DNA from: JAYGED01 sp046582565
GTDB lineage: Bacteria; Pseudomonadota; Alphaproteobacteria; JAAXGF01
DNA: 7,221 bases
NCBI GenBank assembly: GCA_046582565.1
Contig: JAYGED010000112.1
Span: forward strand, 1-7,221
Direction: 5' to 3'
The notes beneath the pieces were generated by a model that ran no database searches, was not told the origin of the DNA, and worked only from the letters and a program-made list of their open reading frames with translations. Positions 1 to 5,570 of this stretch are shown here, piece by piece (positions within the stretch are counted from its first letter, which is position 1; each line of letters starts with the position of its first letter). The position numbers and the translations under genes were made by a program.

Positions 1-48
1 AGCAAGGCGCGCCGACGCGCCCAGCCGGAAGGGTGACCCGCGTTGGAT

Positions 49-114
49 CAAATGGAGAAGTTTCTCACTGCCCTGACATAGTACCGCTTTACGTCCGAAA
101 TCGGACTCCATTTG
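49..114. repeat. Nested inverted repeats
   Basis: Three perfect palindromes are nested here. CAAATGGAG (49-57) pairs with CTCCATTTG (106-114). GAGAA (55-59) pairs with TTCTC (62-66). GTCCGA (93-98) pairs with TCGGAC (101-106) across a 2-base spacer. The arrangement could fold into a branched cruciform or RNA, or be the trace of a small mobile element. I do not recognise the family. Confidence 0.45.
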
Positions 115-134
115 GCGACGCTTAGAAGGTCGCC

Positions 135-179
135 CTTCGACAAGCTCAGGGTGAGGCCCTTATGCTGAGCTTGTCGAAG
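135..179. repeat. Dispersed palindromic repeat, two arms (CTTCGACAAGCTCAG family)
   Basis: CTTCGACAAGCTCAG (135-149) is perfectly complementary to CTGAGCTTGTCGAAG (165-179), with a 15-base spacer. A single arm of the same family recurs at 3921-3935 with one change (G to A). This type of intergenic palindrome is common in high-GC proteobacteria. It lies about 108 bases past the stop of the minus-strand Rieske gene, so the hairpin could stop or protect that transcript. There is no clear U-tract, so a classical Rho-independent terminator is not supported. Confidence 0.65.
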
Positions 180-286
180 CATTGGTCCGATTCGAGATGT
201 CTGTCTTCATTGGCTCACTGGTATAATCCGGCCGTACTCGATGGATCGGATTCGGCTCTATGGCGTGAATGCGCGTCGACCCGAAA

Positions 287-1477
287 CTACGCGACCTTGG
301 TCTCCACCGCCCGCGGCCCGCCGGCGCTGTGGCGCGCCACCCAGCCGTGGAAGTGGTGGGTCGCCTCCTCGTGGAACGGCGAGAACGCGCCACCATCATA
401 GGCCGGCGATGCGCGGCCCTGTTGCATGCCCTCGACCACGCCGATGTCCTCGACGAAGATCTCGAGCCAGTCCGCGAGCAAGGTCGCTCGCGCATTTTCA
501 TGGGCCGCGTCGGTCGCCGCCTCGCCGATGAAATAGAGGCGCGTCGCCTCGACGGTGCGGTCGTGTGCGACTGGCCTCAGCACCATGGCGAAGGCGTGGT
601 CGATCTGTAGGCCCAAGAGCACGTTGGGGAACAGCGCGATGTACTCGGCGTGGCTGCGCTGGTCCTCGGGCCAGTCGAGGAACGGCGGGAAGGCGATGCC
701 CGAGCGCGCACCGTAGTCGAAGGCGGTGCAGCCCTGGCCGGCGCCCCAGTCGCCGGCCATGATGTTGTAGTGGTCGGACATTTTGGAATAGCCGTTCAGG
801 CCCGGATGGACGTTGGGCAGGTGGTAGCTCTCGCAGAAGTTCTCGACCGCGAGCTTCCAGTTGGCGCGGACCTCGAGATCGCTACCGGCGACCGGCGCGG
901 CGGCGACCAGCCGATCCATCCCGTCCGGCCCGGTGAAGGCCGACCAGCGGTCGTTCAGCGGCGCGATGAAATCGGTGAAATCGGGCGCGTCACCCGTGAG
1001 GTTGACGAAAATCATGCCGAGCCAGACCGCGCTGCGCACCGCGAAAAGGCCGTGCGCCGCCTTGTCGAAGCCGGCGACCTCGTGGACCCGGGCGCCGCCG
1101 ATATGCGGCGTCATCTCGAGTGTGCCGTCGAAGCGGTACATCCAGCCGTGATAGGGGCAGACGAAGCCCGACTTCAGCGCGCAAGGGCCGCCGACCAGCT
1201 TGTGGCCGCGGTGGCGGCAGACGTTATGGAACACGCGCACTGTCTCGTCGGGGTCGCGCACGGCGACCAGCGGCAAGCCGAGCAGATCGATCGGCACGGC
1301 GTGGCGCGCCGGCACTTCGTCGGCGAAGCCGATACAGGTCCAGGTGCGGCCGAGCAATTGGTCACGTTCCATGGCCGCCCAATCGGCCGAAGTATAGGCG
1401 CGGTTGGGCAGGCCGCGGGCGCTGGCGATGGGCCGCGTCGCAGCGTCGAGCTCGGCGTCGGTCAGGCAGTGTTCCAT
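287..1477 (-). CDS. Rieske 2Fe-2S aromatic-ring-hydroxylase-family oxygenase, quaternary-amine demethylase type
   Basis: This is a 396-residue oxygenase subunit of a Rieske non-heme iron system, a cytoplasmic enzyme that uses O2 and electrons from a separate reductase. The Rieske cluster ligands are C87-x-H89 and C107-x2-H110. The mononuclear iron site is H219 and H224 in the NWKLAVENFCESYHLPNVH segment, with D344 in FVEDIGVVEGMQ as the third ligand. The bridging position two residues before H219 is Glu (E216), not the Asp usual in aromatic-ring dioxygenases. Glu is typical of carnitine, choline and glycine-betaine oxygenases (CntA/GbcA group), so N-demethylation or oxidation of a methylated amine is the best guess. 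I start it at 1477 because GAGGA sits 8 bases upstream. Upstream in-frame ATGs (1492, 1591) lack a ribosome site, and the latter lies inside the LysR gene. No reductase gene is adjacent. Substrate unknown. Confidence 0.9.
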   Translation of the reverse strand: MEHCLTDAELDAATRPIASARGLPNRAYTSADWAAMERDQLLGRTWTCIGFADEVPARHAVPIDLLGLPLVAVRDPDETVRVFHNVCRHRGHKLVGGPCALKSGFVCPYHGWMYRFDGTLEMTPHIGGARVHEVAGFDKAAHGLFAVRSAVWLGMIFVNLTGDAPDFTDFIAPLNDRWSAFTGPDGMDRLVAAAPVAGSDLEVRANWKLAVENFCESYHLPNVHPGLNGYSKMSDHYNIMAGDWGAGQGCTAFDYGARSGIAFPPFLDWPEDQRSHAEYIALFPNVLLGLQIDHAFAMVLRPVAHDRTVEATRLYFIGEAATDAAHENARATLLADWLEIFVEDIGVVEGMQQGRASPAYDGGAFSPFHEEATHHFHGWVARHSAGGPRAVETKVA

Positions 1478-1575
1478 TCGATCCGTCCTCATTGTTGCAT
1501 CACGAAAAATATGGTATTCCTCGCCTTTATGTAGTGCAAACGACGTATTTTCGTGAATATGAATGAGAATTAGTA
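1478..1575. promoter_or_regulatory. Divergent promoter/operator between Rieske gene and LysR gene
   Basis: This 98-bp gap must hold the promoters of both divergent genes. It is AT-richer than the flanking genes. A perfect 9-bp inverted repeat, TCACGAAAA (1500-1508) and TTTTCGTGA (1548-1556), has arm centres 48 bp apart. Between the arms lies a smaller dyad, AATA-TGG-TATT (about 1508-1518). LysR regulators usually bind such paired sites between themselves and a divergent target, so this is the likely operator (inference). A 4-codon reading frame, ATG AAT GAG AAT TAG, ends 2 bases before the LysR start. I could not assign -35/-10 boxes with confidence. Confidence 0.6.
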
Positions 1576-2487
1576 ATGCCAACTCTGGCAAAGCGCCTGC
1601 CTAAACCGGGCGCGCTGGCGTTCTTCGAGGCGGCCGGGCGGTTAACCAGCTTCACGCGCGCGGCGGCCGAGCTCAACGTCACCCAGGGCGCCGTCAGCCG
1701 CCAGATCCGCTTGCTCGAGGACGCGCTCGGCGCGCCGCTGTTCGACCGCCGCCACAAGACGATCGAGCTGACCGCCGAGGGCCGGCGCCTGCACCGCACG
1801 GTGGCCATGGCGCTCGACCAGATCGCCGAGGCGGCCGATGCGTTTCGCGCCGGCTCGCCGGGCCACGGCGTGACTATCGCGGCGACCTCGGCCTTCGCGT
1901 CGCTCTGGCTGATTCCCCGGCTCGGTCGGCTGCGCGCAGCGATCCCCGACGTTGAGGTCCAGGTGCTGGCGACCGATCTCGAACTGCATGGTGTCGCCGA
2001 CCGCTTCGACATCGGCATTCGCTACGGCGCCGGGCGCTGGCCCGGTTTCACCGTCGAGCTGCTCGACCACACCGAGGTCTTCCCGGTCTGCGCGCCGTCC
2101 TATCTGGCCGAGCGCGGGCCGTTCGCCACGCCCGATGCGCTGTTACGCGAGCGGCTGCTGTTCCTCGACGAGCCGCGCCGGCACTGGATCGACTGGCCGC
2201 TGTGGCTGCGCGGCGTCGGCGTCAGCGGCGCGCCGCCCAGGCCGGCGCTGCGCGCCGACTCATTCACGGTGCTCGTCAACGCGGCGGTCGAGGGTCAGGG
2301 CATCGCGCTCGGCTGGCGCCAACTGGTCGAGGACCATCTTGCCGCCAGCCTGCTCGTCAGCGCCTGCGAGACGCGGCTGCGCCCCGACCACGCGTTCCAT
2401 CTCGTCACCCATCCCGAGGCGCTGCCGTCGGCCGAGCGCCGCGCCGTCGCCGACTGGATCGTCGCCGCGTTCCGCGGCGAGGCCTAG
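1576..2487 (+). CDS. LysR-family transcriptional regulator, GcvA-like
   Basis: This 303-residue protein has normal LysR length. The N-terminal winged helix-turn-helix covers about residues 12-70. Its recognition part reads TSFTRAAAELNVTQGAVSRQ, followed by LEDALGAPLFDRRHKTIELT, both hallmarks of the family. The effector-binding domain spans about residues 95-300 and opens with the FASLWLIPRL segment typical of the GcvA subgroup. Its divergent placement next to the Rieske gene is the classic layout for a regulator and its target, so it probably senses the substrate or a product of that oxygenase and also represses itself (inference). The ATG at 1576 gives the expected N-terminus, but no strong ribosome site precedes it. 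Nothing indicates damage to the gene. Confidence 0.92.
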   Translation: MPTLAKRLPKPGALAFFEAAGRLTSFTRAAAELNVTQGAVSRQIRLLEDALGAPLFDRRHKTIELTAEGRRLHRTVAMALDQIAEAADAFRAGSPGHGVTIAATSAFASLWLIPRLGRLRAAIPDVEVQVLATDLELHGVADRFDIGIRYGAGRWPGFTVELLDHTEVFPVCAPSYLAERGPFATPDALLRERLLFLDEPRRHWIDWPLWLRGVGVSGAPPRPALRADSFTVLVNAAVEGQGIALGWRQLVEDHLAASLLVSACETRLRPDHAFHLVTHPEALPSAERRAVADWIVAAFRGEA

Positions 2488-2573
2488 CCCGGTGTCGTGA
2501 AAATCTTTGTGGCTCTCTAAATCGAGGCCGATTATAGAAGGAAAGACGAGTGCCAGAGGGTGACGCGCGGAAC

Positions 2574-2598
2574 GAACGAGGTGCCGATTCCCTCGTTC
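2574..2598 (+). terminator. Hairpin downstream of LysR gene
   Basis: GAACGAGG (2574-2581) pairs perfectly with CCTCGTTC (2591-2598) around a 9-base loop, 86 bases after the LysR stop. It is followed by an AT-rich stretch containing TATAAT rather than a run of T. It may end the LysR transcript, but without a U-tract the call is weak. Confidence 0.3.
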
Positions 2599-2751
2599 CA
2601 ATTATAATGACGGACGCCCCGCCGTTGTAATCAGGCTCGACAAGGTCTCGACAGGTCTTGCGATCATGCGCCGAGCCGTCAACAAGAAGTTCCAAAACTG
2701 ATACCTCATTCCCGTCGTCGAAGATGACGGTATCTACCGGGAGCAACAGCC

Positions 2752-2976
2752 TTGGGTCAGCAACAGACATTGACCATGGCCGGGCTAATGTCCGTTATGG
2801 GTCATAAGCAGACGTTTTGCGACCTGTCCCAGAATGTCCGCTTTCGTGGGTAAAGCGGACTCTTTTACGTACCCCATGGAATGTCCGCTAATAGCCATAA
2901 GGAGACATTGAGGTCTTGCCGTTAGACTCGATTGGCCACCTTCCCTACACTGCCGACTAATGCCGTAAGCGACATT
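2752..2976. repeat. Array of degenerate AATGTCCG...GACATT palindromes
   Basis: Five related units are visible. Three nearly full 30-base units start at 2787, 2833 and 2880, a spacing of 46 and 47 bases. A shortened unit lies at 2959-2976, and a half-unit in the opposite orientation at 2752-2771. The best hairpin is GTCCGCTTT (2836-2844) with AAAGCGGAC (2852-2860). The unit at 2787 keeps TTATG-GGT-CATAA at its core, and the unit at 2880 keeps AATGTC/GACATT at its ends. A sixth relative sits at 5457-5485. Each unit has an outer AATGTC/GACATT pair and a GGGTC or GACCC-like loop. Confidence 0.7.
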
Positions 2977-2992
2977 GCGGGAGGGTGAATCG

Positions 2993-3076
2993 GTGCCAAC
3001 GAGAGACGCGCGCTACGACATCCTGTTCGAACCTGTCAAGATCGGCCCCGTTACCTGGGGAATATCGTTTGAATAG
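2993..3076 (+). pseudogene. Truncated N-terminus of trimethylamine/dimethylamine dehydrogenase-like flavoenzyme
   Basis: A GTG start preceded 7 bases earlier by GGGAGGG (2979-2985) opens a 27-codon frame. Its residues 4-21 read RDARYDILFEPVKIGPVT. This is the characteristic N-terminus of the old-yellow-enzyme type amine dehydrogenases (trimethylamine, dimethylamine and histamine dehydrogenases), where a conserved NRFYQVPH segment normally follows. Here the sequence departs from the family after T21 (about position 3055) and stops at TAG 3074-3076. Some 700 residues of enzyme are therefore missing, so this is a deletion stub. Its good ribosome site may still be used: the stop lies only 19 bases before the downstream oxygenase start, so the peptide could act as a translated leader. 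Family recognition is from memory of conserved N-termini, without a search. Confidence 0.68.
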
Positions 3077-3095
3077 AAACAACCTGGGCGGAACT

Positions 3096-3884
3096 ATGCG
3101 ACTCGCACCAGACCAGCTCGACCAGTTCGACTGCGACGGATTTCTGATCCTGCCCGAGCTCTTCACGGCCGAGGAAGTCGAGATCCTGTGTGCCGAGCTT
3201 GACACGCTCTTAGCCGAGGACTGTCCACAGAACTTCCGCGAGACCGAAAGCGGCGAGGTACGCTCGGCCATGGGGCTGCATCTGCGCAACGAGGTCTATG
3301 CGCGCATGGTGCGGCATCCGCGGTTGCTGGAACCGGCGATGCAGATCTTGGGCGACAACCAGCTCTATATTCAGCAGGTGAAGGTGAACGCCAAGGCGGC
3401 CTACTCGGGCGAGGTCTGGCAGTGGCACTACGACTTCGCCACGCATCACAACGAGGACGGCGTGCCCAAGCCGCTGGCGCTCAACCTGCACGTCCTGCTC
3501 GACGATGTGACCGAATTCAACGGGCCGCTGTGGTTTATTCCGGGCTCGCACAAGGGCGGCCCGGTGCCTGCCGAACTCGACACCACGACCACCAGCTATC
3601 CGCTCTGGTGTGTCGAGAACGACACCGTGTCCGCGCTGGCCGCCGAGCGCGGCATCATCTCGGCCAAGGGCCCAGCGGGCACGGCGCTGATCTTCGGCGA
3701 CTGCCTGCTGCACGGCTCGCCGCCCAACATGTCGCCGTGGAATCGGCGTATCTACTCGCTGATCGTCAATCCGATCACCAACGCCTACACGAAGGAATCA
3801 CGCACCGACCACCAGCACCACCGCGGCCTTTCGCCGGTGACGCCGCTGGACGACGACTGTCTGCTGAACGCGGCGGCCGCCTAG
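3096..3884 (+). CDS. Phytanoyl-CoA dioxygenase (PhyH/EctD-like) family Fe(II)/2-oxoglutarate oxygenase
   Basis: This 262-residue cytosolic oxygenase couples 2-oxoglutarate decarboxylation to hydroxylation of a small substrate. The iron-binding facial triad is visible: H111-x-D113 in WQWHYDF and H206 in LLHGSPPNMSPWNRR, with R217 or R218 placed to hold the 2-oxoglutarate carboxylate. The FNGPLWFIPGSHKGG segment (141-155) and the QQVKVNAKAAYSG segment (93-105) resemble the ectoine-hydroxylase branch of the family, but the substrate cannot be read from the sequence. I chose ATG 3096, with GGGCGGA just upstream, because the protein then begins with RLAPDQLDQFDCDGFLILPE, a normal family start. An in-frame extension to 2985 would run through the amine-dehydrogenase stub in the wrong frame. 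Position between that stub and the SHMT-like gene suggests work on an amino acid or amine. Confidence 0.9.
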   Translation: MRLAPDQLDQFDCDGFLILPELFTAEEVEILCAELDTLLAEDCPQNFRETESGEVRSAMGLHLRNEVYARMVRHPRLLEPAMQILGDNQLYIQQVKVNAKAAYSGEVWQWHYDFATHHNEDGVPKPLALNLHVLLDDVTEFNGPLWFIPGSHKGGPVPAELDTTTTSYPLWCVENDTVSALAAERGIISAKGPAGTALIFGDCLLHGSPPNMSPWNRRIYSLIVNPITNAYTKESRTDHQHHRGLSPVTPLDDDCLLNAAAA

Positions 3885-3913
3885 TGTCCGGGCTCGCAAA
3901 AGCCTGCCACAGG

Positions 3914-3942
3914 CCTCATTCTGAGCTTGTCAAAGTATGAGG
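3914..3942. repeat. Palindromic repeat, single-arm copy of the 135-179 family
   Basis: CTGAGCTTGTCAAAG (3921-3935) differs by one base from the arm at 165-179. It is flanked by CCTCAT (3914-3919) and ATGAGG (3937-3942), which are complementary, so this copy has its own outer stem. It fills the 100-bp gap between the 2-OG oxygenase and the SHMT-like gene, where it could reduce read-through or stabilise the upstream message. Confidence 0.6.
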
Positions 3943-3984
3943 TCCGGGCCACAAAATCGCGCTTCGGCGATGGTTAGGTACTAG

Positions 3985-5271
3985 ATGGCGGTCACCCACC
4001 GGGGTTTTTTCGACGCTCCACTCACCGAGATCGACCCGGCGATGGGCGACATCGTCGCCCGCGAACTCGCACGCCAGCAAACGCATATCGAACTGATCGC
4101 CTCGGAAAATCTGGCCAGCCGCGCGGTGATGCAGGCGCAGGGCTCGGTCATCACCAACAAGACCGTCGAGGGCTATCCCGGCAAGCGCTATCACGGCGGG
4201 GCTGCGGTGGTGGACGAGATGGAGCGGCTGGGCATCGCCCGCGCCAGGGAACTGTTCGGCTGTGCTTACGCCAACCTGCAGCCGCATTCGGGCAGCCAGG
4301 CCAACCAGACGGTGTTGCACACCTTGCTCGAGCCCGGCGACCGGATTCTGAGCATGGACCTCAGCGCCGGCGGGCATCTGAGCCACGGCGCGCAGGTCAA
4401 CCAAACCGGCCGCTTCTACCACGTGGCGCACTATGGCGTGCGCCGGCAGGACGGGCTGATCGACATGGACGAGGTGGCCAAGCGCGCGATCGCCCACAAG
4501 CCGCAGATGATCATCGCAGGCGGCTCGTCCTATCCCCGCGTGATCGATTTTGCTGCCTTCCGTGCGATCGCCAACGTGGTGGGCGCGCGATTGCTGGTCG
4601 ACATGGCGCATATTGCCGGCTTGATCGCCGGCCGGGCGCATCCCTCGCCCGTGCCCCACGCCGATGTGGTGACGACGACAACGACCAAAACCCTGCGCGG
4701 GGCGCGCGGCGGGCTCATCGTCTCCAACGACGAAGACCTGGGCAAACGCATCGACTCGTCGCTGTTCCCCGGTGTGCAGGGCAGCGCCCATCTACAGATC
4801 ATGGCCGGCAAGACCGTCTGTCTGGGCGAGGCGTTGCGGCCCGAGTTTCGCGACTACGCGGCGGTCGTGGTCGCGCACGCCCAAGTGATGGCCGCGTCGT
4901 TGCTGGAGCGCGGCTATGACGTGATCACCGGCGGCACCGATACGCATTTGCTGCTGCTCGACCTGCGCCGTCAGGGCCTTAAGGGCAACGCCGCCTGCGA
5001 CCGGCTGGAGGCGGCAGGGATTACCTCAAACAAGAACGCGGTGCCGTTCGACGAGGAAAAGCCCTGGGTGACCTCGGGCCTGCGGCTCGCCAGCTCGTCC
5101 GCCACCACCCGCGGCCTGGGGCCGGACGAGTTCTGCCAGCTCGCAGGCCTGATCGCGGATGTGCTCGACGAAATGGCGGCGGGCGGCGGCCTAGACAGTC
5201 CTGCGGTCACCGCGACGCGGGCCGCTGTCTCGGAGATCTGTGCGCAGTTCCCGATCTATCCGAACATCTGA
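3985..5271 (+). CDS. Serine hydroxymethyltransferase-family PLP enzyme, probable alpha-methylserine hydroxymethyltransferase/aldolase
   Basis: This 428-residue fold-type I PLP enzyme matches SHMT along its whole length: IELIASEN (35-42), PHSGSQAN (100-107), AGGHLSHG (128-135), VDMAHIAGL (205-213), PLP lysine K235 in TTTTKTLRGARGG, and carboxylate-binding R367. Family members move a one-carbon unit between amino acids and tetrahydrofolate. Three active-site positions differ from GlyA (E. coli numbering): Y55 is T60, Y65 is H70 and H228, just before the lysine, is T234. The folate-linked Glu (E57) is kept as E62. A Tyr-to-Thr change at position 55 is what opens SHMT to alpha-methyl substrates such as D-alanine/alpha-methylserine, so this is probably not housekeeping GlyA (inference). 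The ATG at 3985 has AGG about 8 bases upstream. It follows the 2-OG oxygenase by 100 bases in the same direction, possibly in one transcript. Confidence 0.88.
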   Translation: MAVTHRGFFDAPLTEIDPAMGDIVARELARQQTHIELIASENLASRAVMQAQGSVITNKTVEGYPGKRYHGGAAVVDEMERLGIARARELFGCAYANLQPHSGSQANQTVLHTLLEPGDRILSMDLSAGGHLSHGAQVNQTGRFYHVAHYGVRRQDGLIDMDEVAKRAIAHKPQMIIAGGSSYPRVIDFAAFRAIANVVGARLLVDMAHIAGLIAGRAHPSPVPHADVVTTTTTKTLRGARGGLIVSNDEDLGKRIDSSLFPGVQGSAHLQIMAGKTVCLGEALRPEFRDYAAVVVAHAQVMAASLLERGYDVITGGTDTHLLLLDLRRQGLKGNAACDRLEAAGITSNKNAVPFDEEKPWVTSGLRLASSSATTRGLGPDEFCQLAGLIADVLDEMAAGGGLDSPAVTATRAAVSEICAQFPIYPNI

Positions 5272-5321
5272 TTGGCGGCACAGCCCGGGCTGCAGACGGC
5301 CATCACAGGCGGACCTCCGAT

Positions 5322-5364
5322 TGACCTGCCCCCATTCTTTGTGCCAGTCGATATATTAGTCCTG
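5322..5364 (+). mobile_element. Possible relic of an IS3-family left end
   Basis: TGACCTGCCCCC at 5322-5333 and the following bases (ATT..TTG.TGCC, then TATA.TTAGT) line up, with small gaps, with the first 40 bases of the IS3-type end at 6971. Both begin TG..CT.CCCCC and share the TTG, TCC/GCC and TATA-TTAGT blocks in order. No transposase follows, so at most a solo end remains. The alignment was made by eye and could be chance in part. Confidence 0.35.
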
Positions 5365-5456
5365 GCACGGTGTCTGGGAAGGGCTGATCCGGCTGGTGTC
5401 CATCCAGTCCGCGGGCTGGATTAACCCGTTTTCAGCGATCATCCTCATCGCGCATG

Positions 5457-5485
5457 ATGTCTGCTTTTGACCCAAAAGAGACCTT
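5457..5485. repeat. Isolated copy of the AATGTC-type palindrome
   Basis: ATGTCTG (5457-5463) faces AGAGACC (5477-5483) around a perfect inner stem, CTTTTG (5464-5469) with CAAAAG (5473-5478). The ACCC loop and ATGTC start match the array at 2752-2976. It lies about 90 bases upstream of the EutA-like gene, in the region where that gene's promoter should be. Confidence 0.6.
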
Positions 5486-5570
5486 GTGGGCCCTTGCTCA
5501 TTCATCGTTAACATCGCCCAGCGGGCACGATAAGCTGGCGAGTACCGGATAAAAAAAGCGAAAGGGTATC

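Larger units (their letters stand above)
1..286. other. Left flank without a recognisable gene
   Basis: I see no credible coding region here. All three forward frames from the left edge hit stops within about 125 bases (for example TGA at 34-36), and no known motif appears on either strand. The stretch lies downstream of the minus-strand Rieske gene, so it is the 3' flank of that gene. It holds two palindromic structures, listed separately. A C-terminal scrap of a gene starting outside the window cannot be excluded in the first 120 bases. Confidence 0.6.
2488..2992. other. Long intergenic region with palindrome array
   Basis: About 500 bases lie between the LysR stop and the next supported start, with no convincing gene. 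The region holds a hairpin at 2574-2598 and an array of AATGTC...GACATT palindromes at 2752-2976, listed separately. A weak promoter-like pair, TTAGAC (2922-2927) and TACACT (2946-2951) with an 18-base spacer, could serve the downstream genes, but this is speculative. A minus-strand reading frame entering from 2770 is discussed under rejected items. Confidence 0.55.
5272..5570. other. Intergenic junction between high-GC cluster and right-hand patchwork
   Basis: This 299-base stretch holds no gene that I can support. It contains several hairpins. The perfect palindrome CAGCCCGGGCTG (5281-5292) lies 9 bases past the SHMT-like stop. GTGCCAG (5341-5347) pairs with CTGGCAC (5362-5368). ATCCAG (5402-5407) pairs with CTGGAT (5416-5421). 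None has a U-tract. A possible insertion-sequence end (5322-5364) and a palindromic repeat (5457-5485) are listed separately. Base composition falls from GC-rich to mixed across this stretch. Confidence 0.55.

Noticed and set aside
222..227. TATAAT match resembling a -10 box
   Set aside because: There is no acceptable -35 box at 16-18 bases and no plus-strand gene downstream.
650..1534. Plus-strand 294-codon open frame
   Set aside because: It is fully antisense to the Rieske gene, whose iron-binding motifs prove the minus strand. Its composition (Val/Ala/Arg/Asp-rich) is that of a high-GC shadow frame.
1478..1591. 38-codon N-terminal extension of the Rieske protein to position 1591
   Set aside because: It would overlap the LysR start and cross the operator-like repeat. 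A ribosome site directly precedes the start at 1477.
2603..2608. TATAAT match within ATTATAAT
   Set aside because: It has no -35 partner on either strand and no gene follows on the plus strand for nearly 400 bases. It is probably chance in an AT-rich patch.
2405..2770. Minus-strand 121-codon frame beginning MSVADPRLLLPVDTV
   Set aside because: The first 60 residues look mildly protein-like. However, the start codon lies inside a copy of the palindromic repeat, there is no ribosome site, and the last third is antisense to the end of the LysR gene with an arginine-rich, shadow-like composition. A degraded fragment remains possible.
2787..2909. CRISPR-like spacing of three repeats
   Set aside because: Only three imperfect palindromic units exist, with short, unrelated gaps and a further solo copy elsewhere. 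There are no cas genes. It fits a dispersed palindrome family.
2985..3095. 37-codon N-terminal extension of the 2-OG oxygenase
   Set aside because: This stretch is better explained in another frame as the amine-dehydrogenase N-terminus with its own ribosome site. The oxygenase has a normal family start at 3096.
3916..4791. Minus-strand 291-codon open frame
   Set aside because: It is antisense to the SHMT-like gene, His/Arg/Val-rich and without recognisable motifs, so it is a shadow.
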